From assembly GCF_900107965.1 (NCBI RefSeq), contig NZ_FNVU01000007.1:248001-312000 (forward strand): DNA of 64,000 bases. The letters are read 5' to 3'. This document shows positions 1-9,241 of this stretch, one piece after another. Positions within the stretch are counted from its first letter, which is position 1. Each line of letters starts with the position of its first letter. The position numbers and the translations under genes were made by a program. Below the pieces are notes generated by a model. The model did not search any database. It saw nothing but the letters and a program-made list of their open reading frames with translations, and had not been told where the DNA came from. The stretch is from Actinacidiphila yanglinensis. GTDB taxonomy: Bacteria > Actinomycetota > Actinomycetes > Streptomycetales > Streptomycetaceae.

Positions 1-201
1 AAGGTCGTCGTCATGACGGCCGGACCGGCCACCGTGAAGGAGGAGTTCGCGATCGATCTCCCCCGGCCGAGGAATCCACGCGATATCCGGCACACCCCCG
101 AATTCGTCAAACTCCACGAACGGATCTGGGAAGCCCTGCGTGACGAGGTGCAGGTCGCCTACAGCCGCACCGTGACCGCGCCGCCCGAGACCGCGGCCTG
201 A
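1..201 (+). CDS. ABC importer ATPase, C-terminal fragment
   Basis: The frame is already open at base 1 (reading KVVVMTAGPATVKEEF) and stops at 199-201, so only about 66 C-terminal residues are present. The pattern V-V-V-M-x-A-x-P-x-x-V followed by a DLPRPRxPxDIR stretch is typical of the regulatory tail of SsuB/TauB/NrtD-type ATPases that energise uptake of sulfonates, taurine or nitrate. The permease starts 28 bp downstream and a binding lipoprotein follows, which supports one importer operon. Walker and signature motifs lie outside the window, so the substrate cannot be named. Confidence 0.8.
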   Translation, partial: KVVVMTAGPATVKEEFAIDLPRPRNPRDIRHTPEFVKLHERIWEALRDEVQVAYSRTVTAPPETAA

Positions 202-229
202 CCCATCCGCCCGGAAGAGGCATGAGCGC

Positions 230-1336
230 ATGAACGTGCAAGGCTCCCGATCGACTGCCGGCACACCGGATACCGAGCCCGACGACGCGAAATCCGCTGA
301 CGCGGACGCCGTCGAGCCGGACGCCGCCGAGCCGGAAGCCGCCGAGGCGAAGGCCGCCGAAGGGCAGGGCGGTGAAGGGCAGGCCGCCGAAGGGCCGGGC
401 GGTGACGAGAAGGCGGCCGTCGAGACGGCCGGCGACGAGGTGGCCGCCGACGTGACCGGCGGTGACGAGAAGAAGGCCGCCGGCGACCCGGGCAGGAGCG
501 CCGCGCCTGTCGACCGGGTCGCGCTCGCCCGCCGGCAGCGCATCCGGCGCCGCGTGCTCGTCAACGCCGCCCGGGTCGCCGTTCTCGTGGTGGTCATCGG
601 CCTGTGGCAGGTGCTGGCCTCGACGGGAACTGTCGACAAGTTCTACTCCGGCGAACCCTCGGGCGTCTGCTCGAAGTTGTGGGACTGGATACGCCACGGC
701 ACCTCGCAGGGCTCGCTGTGGGACCAGGTGTGGACGACGCTCCAGGAGACGCTGATCGGCTTCGGCGTCGGTGTGGCGCTCGGCGTCGTCTTCGGCGTCA
801 TGCTGGGCCGGATGCGGTTCCTCGCCGACGTCTTCGCCCCCTTCATCAAGACCCTCAACTCCATCCCGCGCATCCTGTTCGGCTCGGTGTTCGCGATCTG
901 GTTCGGCCTCGGCATCAGTTCCAAGGCCACGCTGGCGGCGGTCCTCGTCTTCTTCGGCGTGTTCTTCAACGCGTTCCAGGGCGCCCGCGAGGTCGACCGC
1001 AACCTCATCGCCAATGCCCGCATCCTCGGCGCCGGCAGCACCAAGGTGACGTTGCAGGTGGTCGTCCCGTCCGCGCTGAGCTGGATCACCACCAGCCTGC
1101 ACGTCGCGTTCGGCTTCGCCGTCACCGGCGCGATCGTGGGCGAACTGCTCGGCGCGCAGCAGGGCCTCGGTCTGCTCATCTTCCAGGCGCAGGCCAACTT
1201 CGACCCCAACGGCGTCTACGCGGGCCTGGTCCTCACGGCCGCCTTCGCGCTGGCCGCCGAGGGACTGATCACCCTCCTGGAGCGCCGCCTGCTCCGGTGG
1301 CAACCGCGCCCGCAGAGGTCTGGCGCGGAGGCGTGA
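230..1336 (+). CDS. ABC importer permease (SsuC/TauC family)
   Basis: 368 residues. The C-terminal ~260 residues form a BPD_transp_1-type permease: a first membrane segment near residues 108-124, then about five more, with the cytoplasmic EAA loop visible as EVDRNLIANARILGAG (roughly residues 250-265). This family carries alkanesulfonate, taurine or nitrate across the inner membrane. Unusual is an N-terminal extension of about 90 residues made almost only of Ala, Glu, Gly, Asp and Lys before the basic RRQRIRRR stretch at the membrane; ordinary SsuC proteins are near 260-280 residues. The ATG at 230 sits after GGAAGAGG. An internal start nearer the basic stretch cannot be excluded. Confidence 0.85.
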   Translation: MNVQGSRSTAGTPDTEPDDAKSADADAVEPDAAEPEAAEAKAAEGQGGEGQAAEGPGGDEKAAVETAGDEVAADVTGGDEKKAAGDPGRSAAPVDRVALARRQRIRRRVLVNAARVAVLVVVIGLWQVLASTGTVDKFYSGEPSGVCSKLWDWIRHGTSQGSLWDQVWTTLQETLIGFGVGVALGVVFGVMLGRMRFLADVFAPFIKTLNSIPRILFGSVFAIWFGLGISSKATLAAVLVFFGVFFNAFQGAREVDRNLIANARILGAGSTKVTLQVVVPSALSWITTSLHVAFGFAVTGAIVGELLGAQQGLGLLIFQAQANFDPNGVYAGLVLTAAFALAAEGLITLLERRLLRWQPRPQRSGAEA

Positions 1337-1460
1337 TCCCCGTGGCACCCAGCACTCCCGGAACTCCCCTGACGAACACTCACCCCGCAACGACATGCAG
1401 GGCGCAGCGGGGCCGAAGACGGCCGCCGAGATGCCCGCTCCCGAGGAGAAGACACAGCAC

Positions 1461-2519
1461 ATGTGGCACAAGAAGATCGTTCTCATAGCCGCGACGGCGT
1501 TCCTGGCCACGGGGCTCACCGCCTGCTCGGACGACAAGTCCGGCGGCAGCGACGCGGCGAGCGACGGTTCGCTGACGAAGGTGAAGATCGCGCTGTCGAA
1601 CCAGGCGAACCAGAGCTACCTCCCGCTGATCCTGGCGTCGCGGATGGGGTACTTCAAGAAGCAGGGCCTGGACGTCCAGATCGTCAACCTCCAGGGCACC
1701 CCGCAGGTCTCCGACGCGCTGCTCAACGGCCAGGTCCAGGGCATGATCGGGTTCTTCGACCACAACCTCGACCTCCAGGCCAAGGGCAAGGACACCAAGG
1801 CGGTCGTCCAGCTCCTCCAGGCGCCCGGCATGGTCGAGATGACCCGCAGCAACGAGTCCTCGCTGAAGTCCCCGGGCGACCTGCGCGGGAAGAACGTCGG
1901 CGTGACCTCGCTCGGCTCCGCCAGCTCGACCATCGGCTCGTACCTGGCCGTGCACAACAACATCCCCCTGAACCAGACCCACCTGGTCGCCGTCGCCGCC
2001 GGCCCCACCTTCGTGGCGGCCTTCCAGCACAACCGGGTCGACGCGGGCGTCACCACCGAGCCGACCATCTCCACGCTGCTGAAGAAGCACCTCGGCACGA
2101 TCGTCGCCGACATGCGGACCGCCGCGGGTACCAAGGCCGCGCTCGGCGGGCCGTACCCCGGCACCGCGCTGACCGTGCAGACCTCGTGGGAGCAGACGCA
2201 CCAGGCCACCACGCAGAAGATGGTCAACGCGATCTACCAGACCCTGCAGTGGATGGAGTCGCACTCGGCGGCGCAGATCACCGCGCAGGTCCCGGCCGAC
2301 TTCTACTCCGGCAGCGGCAAGGACCAGTACGTCCAGGCGCTGGCGAACGAGATGGGCATGTACAACCCCACCGGCCAGATGCCCGCCGACGCGCCCCAGA
2401 CCGTGCTGCGCGTGCTGGACGCGGTCGACCCGGCCGTCAAGGGCCACAAGATCGACCTGGCGAAGACGTACACCGACGAGTACGTCCAGAAGGCGGCGCA
2501 GGAGAAGTCCGCTTCCTGA
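1461..2519 (+). CDS. ABC importer substrate-binding lipoprotein
   Basis: 352 residues, extracytoplasmic solute-binding protein of the NMT1/SsuA type. The start at 1461 is chosen because MWHKKIVLIAATAFLATGLTAC is a complete lipoprotein signal peptide with lipobox LTAC, and GAGGAGAAG lies just upstream; an upstream in-frame ATG at 1395 would place 22 charged residues before the signal. The mature part opens with KVKIALSNQANQSYLPLILASR and the 'GYFKKQGLDV' pattern common to aromatic/alkyl sulfonate and thiamine-precursor binding proteins. It is the third gene of the importer operon. The ligand cannot be told from sequence alone. Confidence 0.85.
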   Translation: MWHKKIVLIAATAFLATGLTACSDDKSGGSDAASDGSLTKVKIALSNQANQSYLPLILASRMGYFKKQGLDVQIVNLQGTPQVSDALLNGQVQGMIGFFDHNLDLQAKGKDTKAVVQLLQAPGMVEMTRSNESSLKSPGDLRGKNVGVTSLGSASSTIGSYLAVHNNIPLNQTHLVAVAAGPTFVAAFQHNRVDAGVTTEPTISTLLKKHLGTIVADMRTAAGTKAALGGPYPGTALTVQTSWEQTHQATTQKMVNAIYQTLQWMESHSAAQITAQVPADFYSGSGKDQYVQALANEMGMYNPTGQMPADAPQTVLRVLDAVDPAVKGHKIDLAKTYTDEYVQKAAQEKSAS

Positions 2520-2784
2520 TCGCTCCCGGCCGAGGTGATCGCTCGCGCCGGCACACGAGGGCGCCGTTCCGTTTCGCCCGCCTCTTCGACGGCGGGAACC
2601 GGGCGGCGCCCTTCGCGCTGCCCGGGCCCGGGGCGGGCGGACCCGGCAGGCGGAAGGCGCCGGGCAGGCGGGCGGGCGGCTCTGACAATGCGGCGCGGCG
2701 CGGGTCGGCGCAGACTGGCGAGGGGGCCGGCGCGGGGTGCCGGCAGCCGAATCCGAGGAATCCGAGGGATCCGAGGGAGACGCC

Positions 2785-3495
2785 ATGCTGGGGACGCGTC
2801 GTCGACACGGAGTGACCAGGGCTCGCACAGTGTGCACGGCTGTGCTGCTCGCCGCGGCCGTCGGGCTCGGCGGGACCGCGACCGCCGGCGGCGCGGCCGC
2901 CGCTACCGGCACGGCACGGGCCGGCTCGGGCGAGCCGGTGCCGGGTCCGGCTGAGTTGAAGGCCGCCCTGCTGACCTCGGCGGACACCGGCCTGCGGGGC
3001 TCGACGTCGTCCGGTGGCGGGGGCGGGGGCGGCGGCGGGATCTCCGGGTGCGCCGCGCTGGAGAAGGTGCTGGTCGCGCCGGGCGGGCCGCGCTCGCAGG
3101 AGGCCGACTTCTCCGGCGGCCAGACCGGGCCGCTGCTCAGCGAGGAGCTGACCTCAGCCCCGTCCGCCCGGCAGACCGCGGTCTTCACGCAGACGAAGAA
3201 GGCCCTCGCCTCGTGCCACAAGCTCACGCTCACCGGGGGCAGCACCCGGCTCACCCTGACGCTCCAGCCGATCCGGTTCGGCGGCGCGGAGAGCACGGCG
3301 GCGCGGATGGACGGCAAGTTGAGCGGCGTCCAGGTCAACGGGTACCTGGCCTTCGGGCACGTCGGGCCGGTCCTGATCAACTACTCCTTCTTCCAGTTCG
3401 GGAACGGATCGTCCCAACTCGCCTCCGGGCTCTACCAGAAGGCGGTGGACAAGGTGCGCCATGTCGTCGCCGGAGGTGGCGGCACGCCCGTCTAG
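2785..3495 (+). CDS. secreted protein of unknown function
   Basis: 236 residues. The start at 2785 gives a classical Sec signal (basic MLGTRRRHGVTRAR, hydrophobic core, Ala-rich cleavage region near residue 35-45). The mature protein has a nine-glycine run near residue 73, two cysteines (CAALE near 83 and SCHK near 141) that could form a disulfide, and a C-terminal half with alternating hydrophobic strands (LTLTLQPIRF, VNGYLAFGHVGP). This resembles the many actinobacterial exported 'sensor-domain/PknH-like' lipoproteins, but I cannot assign it to a family with confidence. An in-frame ATG at 2737 would add an acidic leader and is less likely. Confidence 0.65.
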   Translation: MLGTRRRHGVTRARTVCTAVLLAAAVGLGGTATAGGAAAATGTARAGSGEPVPGPAELKAALLTSADTGLRGSTSSGGGGGGGGGISGCAALEKVLVAPGGPRSQEADFSGGQTGPLLSEELTSAPSARQTAVFTQTKKALASCHKLTLTGGSTRLTLTLQPIRFGGAESTAARMDGKLSGVQVNGYLAFGHVGPVLINYSFFQFGNGSSQLASGLYQKAVDKVRHVVAGGGGTPV

Positions 3496-3627
3496 CGGGT
3501 ACGCCCCGCGCTGCGACACGCGAGCGTTGAATTCGGGCGGCCGACGCCGTATCACGGAGAGGTCCGCCCACGGGTGCGGGCCCGTCGGGCGCCTGCCTGC
3601 GGCCGTCCAGGACAGGCAGGACCCCAC

Positions 3628-4020
3628 ATGGTGCACGTACTGAGCAGCAGGACCCTGCTGCGGCCCACCGATCCGGAGCGTTCACGGACCTTCTACGGCG
3701 GCAAGCTGGGCCTGGAGATCTACCGGGAGTTCGGCACCGGCCCGGAGCGGGGCACCGTCTACTTCCTCGGTGGCGGCTTCCTGGAGGTCTCCGGCCGCGC
3801 GGAGACCCCGCCTTCCCCCGGGCTGGAACTGTGGCTCCAGGTCGCCGACGCCCGGCAGGCGTACGAGCAGTTGGCAGGGCAGGGCGTCGAGATCCTCCGG
3901 CCGCCCAGGAAGGAGCCCTGGGGGCTGATCGAGATGTGGGCCGCCGATCCGGACGGCGTACGGATCTGCGTGGTCGAGGTGCCGGCGGAGCATCCGTTGC
4001 GGAACCGGCCGGGGATCTGA
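3628..4020 (+). CDS. VOC-family (glyoxalase/dioxygenase fold) protein
   Basis: 130 residues, single vicinal-oxygen-chelate domain: an N-terminal strand-helix with the 'SRTFYGGKLGLEI' pattern (F-Y-x-x-x-L-G-L), a middle GFLEVSGR strand, and a C-terminal WGLIEMWAADPDGVRICVVEV in which the glutamate of 'IEMWAADPDG' is the usual metal-ligand region. Members include glyoxalase I, fosfomycin and bleomycin resistance proteins and dioxygenases; the exact reaction cannot be read. ATG 3628 is preferred to the upstream 3574 because the VOC domain starts immediately. Confidence 0.8.
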   Translation: MVHVLSSRTLLRPTDPERSRTFYGGKLGLEIYREFGTGPERGTVYFLGGGFLEVSGRAETPPSPGLELWLQVADARQAYEQLAGQGVEILRPPRKEPWGLIEMWAADPDGVRICVVEVPAEHPLRNRPGI

Positions 4021-4064
4021 GGGGAGCCAGCGGGCGGGGGTCGGGCGGGGCGCGGGTGGGGGTG

Positions 4065-4652
4065 TCAGAAGCCCTTGCAGGTGGCGGTCGCGTGCGGGCC
4101 GGTCGCGGTGGCGGTGTGCGACGTGCCGTTGCCGACCACGACGGAGCAGGTGGCCGTGCCGCCTCCCGCCCCCAGCGTGATGGTGAGCGTGCCGCCCTTG
4201 ACGAACTCGTTCGTGGTCAGCTCCTTGTGCCACGGCAGCGTGTTCGCCGTCACCTTGCGCGTGAAGATGGTCTGCTGGCGCCAGGTGGGGTAGGCGATGA
4301 TCACGTCGCGGGCCGTGCCGGTGACGCTGTACCGCACCGTGACGGACTTGGTCGTGTCGTTGCGCACGGCGGTCGCGATGCCCGCGATGGCACCGAGGAA
4401 GACCAGGCCGGAGACGAGCACGATCCACGGCCACTTCCGCCGTTTCGGCGGGGGCGGCACGTGCAGGGGTCCGTGCGGGTGTGGTGGGCCGCCGCCCGCG
4501 GGGGCGTATCCGCCGCCCGGCGGGGCATACCGGCCGTCCGAGCCGGGCGGGAGCGAGCCGCCGGCCGGGTGCGGCTGCTGTCCGGCGTCCTCCCCCCGGT
4601 CCGGCTCGTTCCGCTCCGGACGGGGCTCCTGCCCTGGCGTCGGCTCGCTCAT
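4065..4652 (-). CDS. MmpS-like membrane-anchored protein
   Basis: 195 residues. A ~70-residue Pro/Gly-rich, low-complexity cytoplasmic region is followed by KRRK, one membrane helix (WPWIVLVSGLVFLGAIAGIA, about residues 77-96) and a ~95-residue extracytoplasmic domain with VTYTVTG-like beta pattern, two cysteines and a C-terminal ATCKGF. This order matches the actinobacterial MmpS/DUF4190-type accessory proteins. No mmpL gene is nearby, so a transport-accessory role is not supported by context. The start at 4652 (MSEPTPGQEP) is chosen over 4754 because the extra N-terminus looks non-coding. Confidence 0.7.
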   Translation of the reverse strand: MSEPTPGQEPRPERNEPDRGEDAGQQPHPAGGSLPPGSDGRYAPPGGGYAPAGGGPPHPHGPLHVPPPPKRRKWPWIVLVSGLVFLGAIAGIATAVRNDTTKSVTVRYSVTGTARDVIIAYPTWRQQTIFTRKVTANTLPWHKELTTNEFVKGGTLTITLGAGGGTATCSVVVGNGTSHTATATGPHATATCKGF

Positions 4653-5029
4653 GGACCCAGGATGCGCCGGGCGGGCCGCCCCAGCGAGCCGAAACCGATC
4701 ACCCCCGGGCCCCTCCCCCGCGCAAGCCTTGCCCAGAGGTTCCCTCCCGGACACGCCGTCCGTCGCCCGCGAACCCCCGAGCGGCCGGGCCGGCGGAATC
4801 GCCCCTTCCGCCGCCGGTCACGCGGACCGCGTCGACACTTGCGGCTCCGCGCCGGACCCGCGCACTGCCCGGTGGGTGCGTTCGGGTGAAATTCCGCACC
4901 GCGCGGACTTTCCCCGCGATCTCCGGGGCCTTTCACCCGTGCCTCAAATGTGGCTCAGCCCAGGAGTAAGAGAGGTTCTGCGACGGCACACTTTTCGTAC
5001 GAAGAATCGCGAACGCACCGGGGGGATCG
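4653..5029. other. intergenic region, no gene recognised
   Basis: 377 bases between the divergent MmpS-like gene and a possible small gene at 5030. It must hold the promoter of the MmpS-like gene. I see no convincing coding sequence or RNA gene in it. Confidence 0.5.
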
Positions 5030-5206
5030 ATGAAGCAGTGGTTCGGGAAGGCGTTCCGCGCCGTCCGGGAGACCGTGTCCGGACGGCGCCGGGTCGCGCG
5101 CTACAGCCATCCGGACGCGCACCGGGCCGGCGGGAGGGACATGGACGCGGGAATCACCCACCACTACCGCCCGGGCCCGCGTATTCCGGGCGGCCCGTCC
5201 CACTAG
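5030..5206 (+). CDS. possible small basic protein (58 aa)
   Basis: ATG at 5030 reads MKQWFGKAFRAVRETVSGRR and continues to a TAG at 5204-5206, giving 58 residues rich in Arg, His and Gly. A purine-rich GGGGGGATCG lies just upstream. The protein is not recognised; the amphipathic first 20 residues look plausible for a small membrane-associated or stress peptide, but there is no homologue I can name. Confidence 0.35.
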   Translation: MKQWFGKAFRAVRETVSGRRRVARYSHPDAHRAGGRDMDAGITHHYRPGPRIPGGPSH

Positions 5207-5621
5207 GGCGGTGACGGGCTGATCCTGGGGGCCGCGCGCGGACGGATCGCGCGGGCCCTCCGGTTCGTGCCCCCGTAATTCCCCGTGCTTCCCGTGGTGC
5301 CCGCACTTCCCGTCTCGGCGCCGCTCGCCGGCGCCGCTCGCCCCGGACTCCTGAGGCGACGCCTGCGGGGGAACCGTCCGGCCGGCGGGCTGCGGGCGGC
5401 GGCGGACCCGCAGGCTCCGGCTCCGCCGCGCTTCCGGGACCAAGTTCACCTTGACCAGCACTTCGATCCGCTCGGCCCCGCTTCCTCCGCATCCTCGACC
5501 CCGTCCGTGCGGGGCTTCGGGGGAAGCTCCTCGCGGGTCGGCGCCGGGGCGCACCCCCGAGGGGCGGGCGGGACGGTCGGCGCCGTTTCCGACGCGCGGC
5601 GCCCGCGCCGCCCTCCCGGCG
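5207..5621. other. intergenic region, nothing recognised
   Basis: 415 GC-rich bases between the possible small gene and the stop of the convergent deazaflavin-dependent reductase. No promoter, RNA gene or coding region could be supported. Confidence 0.4.
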
Positions 5622-6068
5622 TCAGCCGTTGCCGGCGACCGGCTCAAGGATGAAGACGGGGATGACCCGGTCCGTCTTCGTCTGGTACTCCGCGTAGTCC
5701 GGCCAGACCTCGACCGCGCGAGCCCACCACGACTCCCGCTCCTCGCCGGCGGCCTCACGGGCCGTCATGTCCTGGCGCACGGGGCCGTCCTGGAGCTCGA
5801 CCAGCGGGTTCGCGACCAGGTTGTGGTACCAGGTGGGGTGCTTCGGCGCGCCGCCCTGGGAGGCCACCACGGCGTAGGTTCCCTCGTGTTCCACCCGCAT
5901 GAGACCGTTCTTGCGGAGCTTGCCGCTCTTGGCCCCAAGACTCGTGAGGATCACCACGGGCACCCCCCGCAGGGTCGTACCCTCCTTGCCCCCGGAGCTC
6001 TCGTACAACGCGACCTGGTCGCGCACCCACTGCTCCGAACTCGGCTCGTACTCACCACTCAGAGGCAT
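5622..6068 (-). CDS. deazaflavin (F420)-dependent nitroreductase-family oxidoreductase (Ddn-like)
   Basis: 148 residues. The core contains VVILTSLGAKSGKLRKNGLMRV and the 'GGAPKHPTWYHNLVANPLVELQ' block, both hallmarks of the Ddn/PF04075 split beta-barrel family, whose members use coenzyme F420 to reduce quinones or nitro compounds. The C-terminus has the usual WPDYAEYQTKTDRVIPVFIL. The start at 6068 (MPLSGEYEPSSEQWVRDQ) fits family length; the upstream in-frame ATG at 6155 adds a low-complexity leader. The gene stands alone. Confidence 0.9.
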   Translation of the reverse strand: MPLSGEYEPSSEQWVRDQVALYESSGGKEGTTLRGVPVVILTSLGAKSGKLRKNGLMRVEHEGTYAVVASQGGAPKHPTWYHNLVANPLVELQDGPVRQDMTAREAAGEERESWWARAVEVWPDYAEYQTKTDRVIPVFILEPVAGNG

Positions 6069-6466
6069 GCTGCCTACCTTCCACTCGCGCGAAGCCGCAC
6101 CGGCCGCACCGGTGCACGCCACCGACGGCCCCTCGGACGGATCTGCCTCCTCCATGATCCACCCGCGGGAGACGGAAACGGCAGTACCGCCCCGGCAGGC
6201 CGATCATCTCCCTGAACGCATGGACCACGGCAGGGTCCGCTCCCCCACTCCCCCCGGGCGGGACGAGCGCACGCCTCCTGATCGAACGGACCGTCCTGCG
6301 CCTGGAGTTGGGCGGTGTGATCAGCCGGACCTTCGTGCCCCGGTAGCCTCGTGGGGTTCTCCCAGGACGGCCGCCAGAAAGGCCGTCCCGCCGGGCCGCC
6401 GCGGGCCGTTTCGCCGTGGACGGCCCGGACTTCGGCCATGCCCTCGACCGACCGGAAGGCAGCACC
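6069..6466. other. divergent intergenic region
   Basis: 398 bases between the divergent F420-type reductase and the phosphodiesterase. It should contain both promoters. No RNA gene or repeat was recognised. Confidence 0.4.
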
Positions 6467-7825
6467 ATGACGCTCTACCCCTTCGGCGGCAGCCCGGTGA
6501 CCGTCGACACGCTGCCCGCCACCGTCATCGACGCGCACCGGGGCGGTGCCGGCGAGAGCCCGGAGAACACCCTCGCCGCGCTGCTCGGCTCGTTCCCCGT
6601 CGCCGATGTCCTCGACCTCGACTCGCAGGTCGCCGGCGACGGCGCTCCGGTCCTCATGCACGACGCGACGGTCGACCGCACCACCAGGTCGTCCGGCAGC
6701 GTCGGCCTGTTCAACACCGCTCAGTGGGGTCTGCTGAGGTCCGACCCGTCGAACTGGTTCGCCGCCGCAGCGCCGGACCTGCCCCTGCACACCGTCGAGC
6801 AGGTCCTCGACGAGCTCGGCGGCCGGCGCGTGATGACCGTGGAGGCCAAGACCAGCGACGGGGTCGCGCCGCTGGCCGCGATGATCCTGGCCCGCGGCCT
6901 CGACCGGTCGGTGCTGATCAACACGAACGATCCTGCGGTGATCCCGGCCATCAAGGATGCGGGCTGCCTCGCGCACCTGTGGCGCAGCGCGGCGCAGATG
7001 GCCACCGACGACCCGGCCGCCATCAAGGCGACCGGCGCCGATCTGCTCGACCTCGACATCGCGGGCACGGACGGGCAGATAGCCGCCGCGGTCGCCGAGA
7101 GCTACCCGCTCGGCGTCTGGGCCCACACCCTGACCCGGCGCAAGCAGCGCGACCGCGCGCTGTCCCTGGGATGCCGGGGGATCATCACCGACTACCCCGG
7201 CTACGTCTCCGGCCGGGTCGCGCGCCGTACGACCAGTTCGTTCTCCACCGGGCTGTGGGGGTACGGCTACGTCCCGAGCGCCGCCGCCCGGCCCGTCCTC
7301 GACTCCTCCGGCCGCATCCCGCTGCCGCCCCCGGCCGGCGCGGCCGCCTCGCAGGCTGTCGTGCTGCTCGCCGGCGAGGTGTCACCCGCGTGGCCCACCA
7401 CCACCGTCGAGGTCGCGTTCAGCGTCCCCACGGCCGGCAGCACCGGCTGGTCGCTCCTCGACGTCCACCTCGGTGCCGACGACGACGCGACCGTGCTCAG
7501 CAGCAGCTCGATCCTGCACAACGGCTACACCTGCCAGGTCAGCAACAACAGCAGCCTGCGGATCTACCGCGACGACAAAGCCGCGGACACGTCCACCCAA
7601 CTCGCGGACACCGCGACCGGGGCGACCCTTGCCGCGAACACGGTCTACACGCTCCGCGTGGTCGTCACGGCCACCCAGATCACCGTGTCGATCCCCGAGG
7701 TCTCCGGCCTCACGACGACCGTCACGGACGCGACGTACAGGGTGCCTTGGTCCGTGTTCGTGGGCCGCAACTACTCGTCCGGAGCGCACGGCCTGATCAA
7801 CATCGTGAGCATCAACGCCACTTGA
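6467..7825 (+). CDS. glycerophosphodiester phosphodiesterase with C-terminal beta domain
   Basis: 452 residues. Residues 20-240 form a GDPD TIM barrel: DAHRGGAGESPENT holds the catalytic HR and the E-N pair, LDSQVAGDGAPVLMHD supplies the metal-binding Asp and the HD motif, and VEAKT follows. The family hydrolyses glycerophosphodiesters to glycerol-3-phosphate and an alcohol. Residues ~290-452 are a Thr/Ser-rich beta-sandwich-like region (VEVAFSVPTAG... VGRNYSSGAHGLINIVSINAT) resembling the concanavalin-like tail of phage-type or cell-wall GDPDs. No signal peptide is seen, which is odd for an enzyme with a carbohydrate-binding-like tail. Start at 6467 leaves the barrel intact; GGAAGGCAG is a weak RBS. 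Confidence 0.85.
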   Translation: MTLYPFGGSPVTVDTLPATVIDAHRGGAGESPENTLAALLGSFPVADVLDLDSQVAGDGAPVLMHDATVDRTTRSSGSVGLFNTAQWGLLRSDPSNWFAAAAPDLPLHTVEQVLDELGGRRVMTVEAKTSDGVAPLAAMILARGLDRSVLINTNDPAVIPAIKDAGCLAHLWRSAAQMATDDPAAIKATGADLLDLDIAGTDGQIAAAVAESYPLGVWAHTLTRRKQRDRALSLGCRGIITDYPGYVSGRVARRTTSSFSTGLWGYGYVPSAAARPVLDSSGRIPLPPPAGAAASQAVVLLAGEVSPAWPTTTVEVAFSVPTAGSTGWSLLDVHLGADDDATVLSSSSILHNGYTCQVSNNSSLRIYRDDKAADTSTQLADTATGATLAANTVYTLRVVVTATQITVSIPEVSGLTTTVTDATYRVPWSVFVGRNYSSGAHGLINIVSINAT

Positions 7826-7969
7826 TCCCGGGCGGCCCGCGTCGGGCGGCGCTCCCGGGCCACTGGCCCGGGGCCTTCGTCATGCCGCTCGACGCGACGG
7901 GGTCGGGAACGGGCGTGAGTCGTGACGCGGTGGCCGCGGCCCTTCGCCCACCGCGCGCGACCCGGCGGC

Positions 7970-8437
7970 CTACTCGGATGCCCGCCGGGCCCTGCGCTCG
8001 ACAACGCCCATGTCCAGGGATGCCGAGATCACCACTACGGGGAAGAACAGGAGGGAACTCACCAGGCTGGCGGCCACCAGTGCCACCGGAACGCGTGCCG
8101 GGCCCTCCGGGGGGAGGTCGAAGGCCAGCCAGGACACGAGCATCGCCGTGAAGATCGCGGACAGTCCGACCGTCACGAAGAGTCCGAACCCCACGACGTG
8201 ACCTTGACGCGGGGCGGATCCCCCGTCAATCGGCCGACCTGTCCCCGGCACGAGGCGCAGCAGATCCCTGACCCCGACCACGATGAACACCGGTCCCCAG
8301 ACAGGGGCGGTGACGAACATCCGTCGGCGGGCGGCCGATCGCGCCGCCTCGAACCGTCGCTCGGACTCGGTCGCGTCCACATGGGCGAGTGTGGCACCGG
8401 CATCGGCACCCCACCAGCTTGCCCAACCTGCCGGCAA
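7970..8437 (-). CDS. small membrane protein of unknown function
   Basis: 155 residues with three predicted membrane segments (around FVTAPVWGPVFIVVGVRDLL, VVGFGLFVTVGLSAIFTAML and VALVAASLVSSLLFFPVVVI) after an Arg-rich amphipathic N-terminus. No family could be named. The start is uncertain; a GTG within the first 20 codons (VDATESERRFEAAR) would give a more compact protein. Confidence 0.55.
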   Translation of the reverse strand: MPAGWASWWGADAGATLAHVDATESERRFEAARSAARRRMFVTAPVWGPVFIVVGVRDLLRLVPGTGRPIDGGSAPRQGHVVGFGLFVTVGLSAIFTAMLVSWLAFDLPPEGPARVPVALVAASLVSSLLFFPVVVISASLDMGVVERRARRASE

Positions 8438-8515
8438 CCGCCCGGGAGTTGCCCGGGCGGCGGTACCTGCAGCCCACGGCGCGGCCGCAATGCGCGCGGG
8501 ACTCCCTGACGTGTC

Positions 8516-9241
8516 TCATACCTCGCCGAGGAAGCCCGGATCAACGGGCCCCGCCTGCCGTGCGAAATCGGCGGCCACACCGAGGACTTCACGCATCGGT
8601 ACCGCCCGTCGGCTCGTCGCGGCGAGATCGGCGTGTGCTTCCTCCGACCAGAGGAACGGATGGACGGATATCCCCTGCGAGGGGTCCAAGGCAGCGGTCT
8701 CCCGGCGCCAGTCGGGCCACCGCAGCCCGTCGTAGAACGTCTCCAGACGTCCGGACAGAAGCCAGGCCACCCAGGCCGAGTGGCCCATGTCCATCGCTTC
8801 CCACGCAAGAGTGTCGGGCGCGAAGTAGATCATCCGGCCCGGAGCACCGGGCCGGCCCGCGGCAGCGCAGTCCTGACCGTTCAGCACGAAGACCCCGCCC
8901 AGAACGTCGTGACCGACGACCAGGCCGGCGGCCGGGTACCAGGCAGGATCGAACACCGCGGGGAACCCGTTGACCTGGCCGATGCTCGGCAGCCCCTGGC
9001 CTTCTTGCGACCCCCCGCCGAAGACCCGCAGCCACCCGTCGTCCAGCACCAGCCCGCCGCAGTTCCACGCCAGCGCGCCGAGAGTCGACCGGGCGGTGAC
9101 CTGCATCTGGAGCAGGCACCGGCGCCCTTCGTCCGGGTCGGGAGCCAACACCCGCACGGGCACAGCACCCGCGGCGAACACGTCCTGAAGCTCCGGCCAG
9201 GCCGGATCGTCGACCTGGACCAACTCATCGAGTTCCCGCAC
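8516..9241 (-). CDS. DUF2625-family protein
   Basis: 241 residues starting at a GTG (VRELDELVQVDDPAWPELQ). The protein matches my memory of the DUF2625 pattern from end to end: CLLQMQVTARSTLGALAWN, GLVLDDGWLRVFGGG, a GLPSIGQVNGFP block, VGHDVLGGVFVLNG, MIYFAPDTLAWE, and HSAWVAWLLSGRLETFYD. Function of the family is not established; it is often found beside SMI1/KNR4 proteins and other polymorphic-toxin-related genes, and here a SMI1 remnant is directly upstream in the same frame. The reading frame remains open upstream to 9871, so a fused protein is possible. Confidence 0.75.
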   Translation of the reverse strand: MRELDELVQVDDPAWPELQDVFAAGAVPVRVLAPDPDEGRRCLLQMQVTARSTLGALAWNCGGLVLDDGWLRVFGGGSQEGQGLPSIGQVNGFPAVFDPAWYPAAGLVVGHDVLGGVFVLNGQDCAAAGRPGAPGRMIYFAPDTLAWEAMDMGHSAWVAWLLSGRLETFYDGLRWPDWRRETAALDPSQGISVHPFLWSEEAHADLAATSRRAVPMREVLGVAADFARQAGPVDPGFLGEV

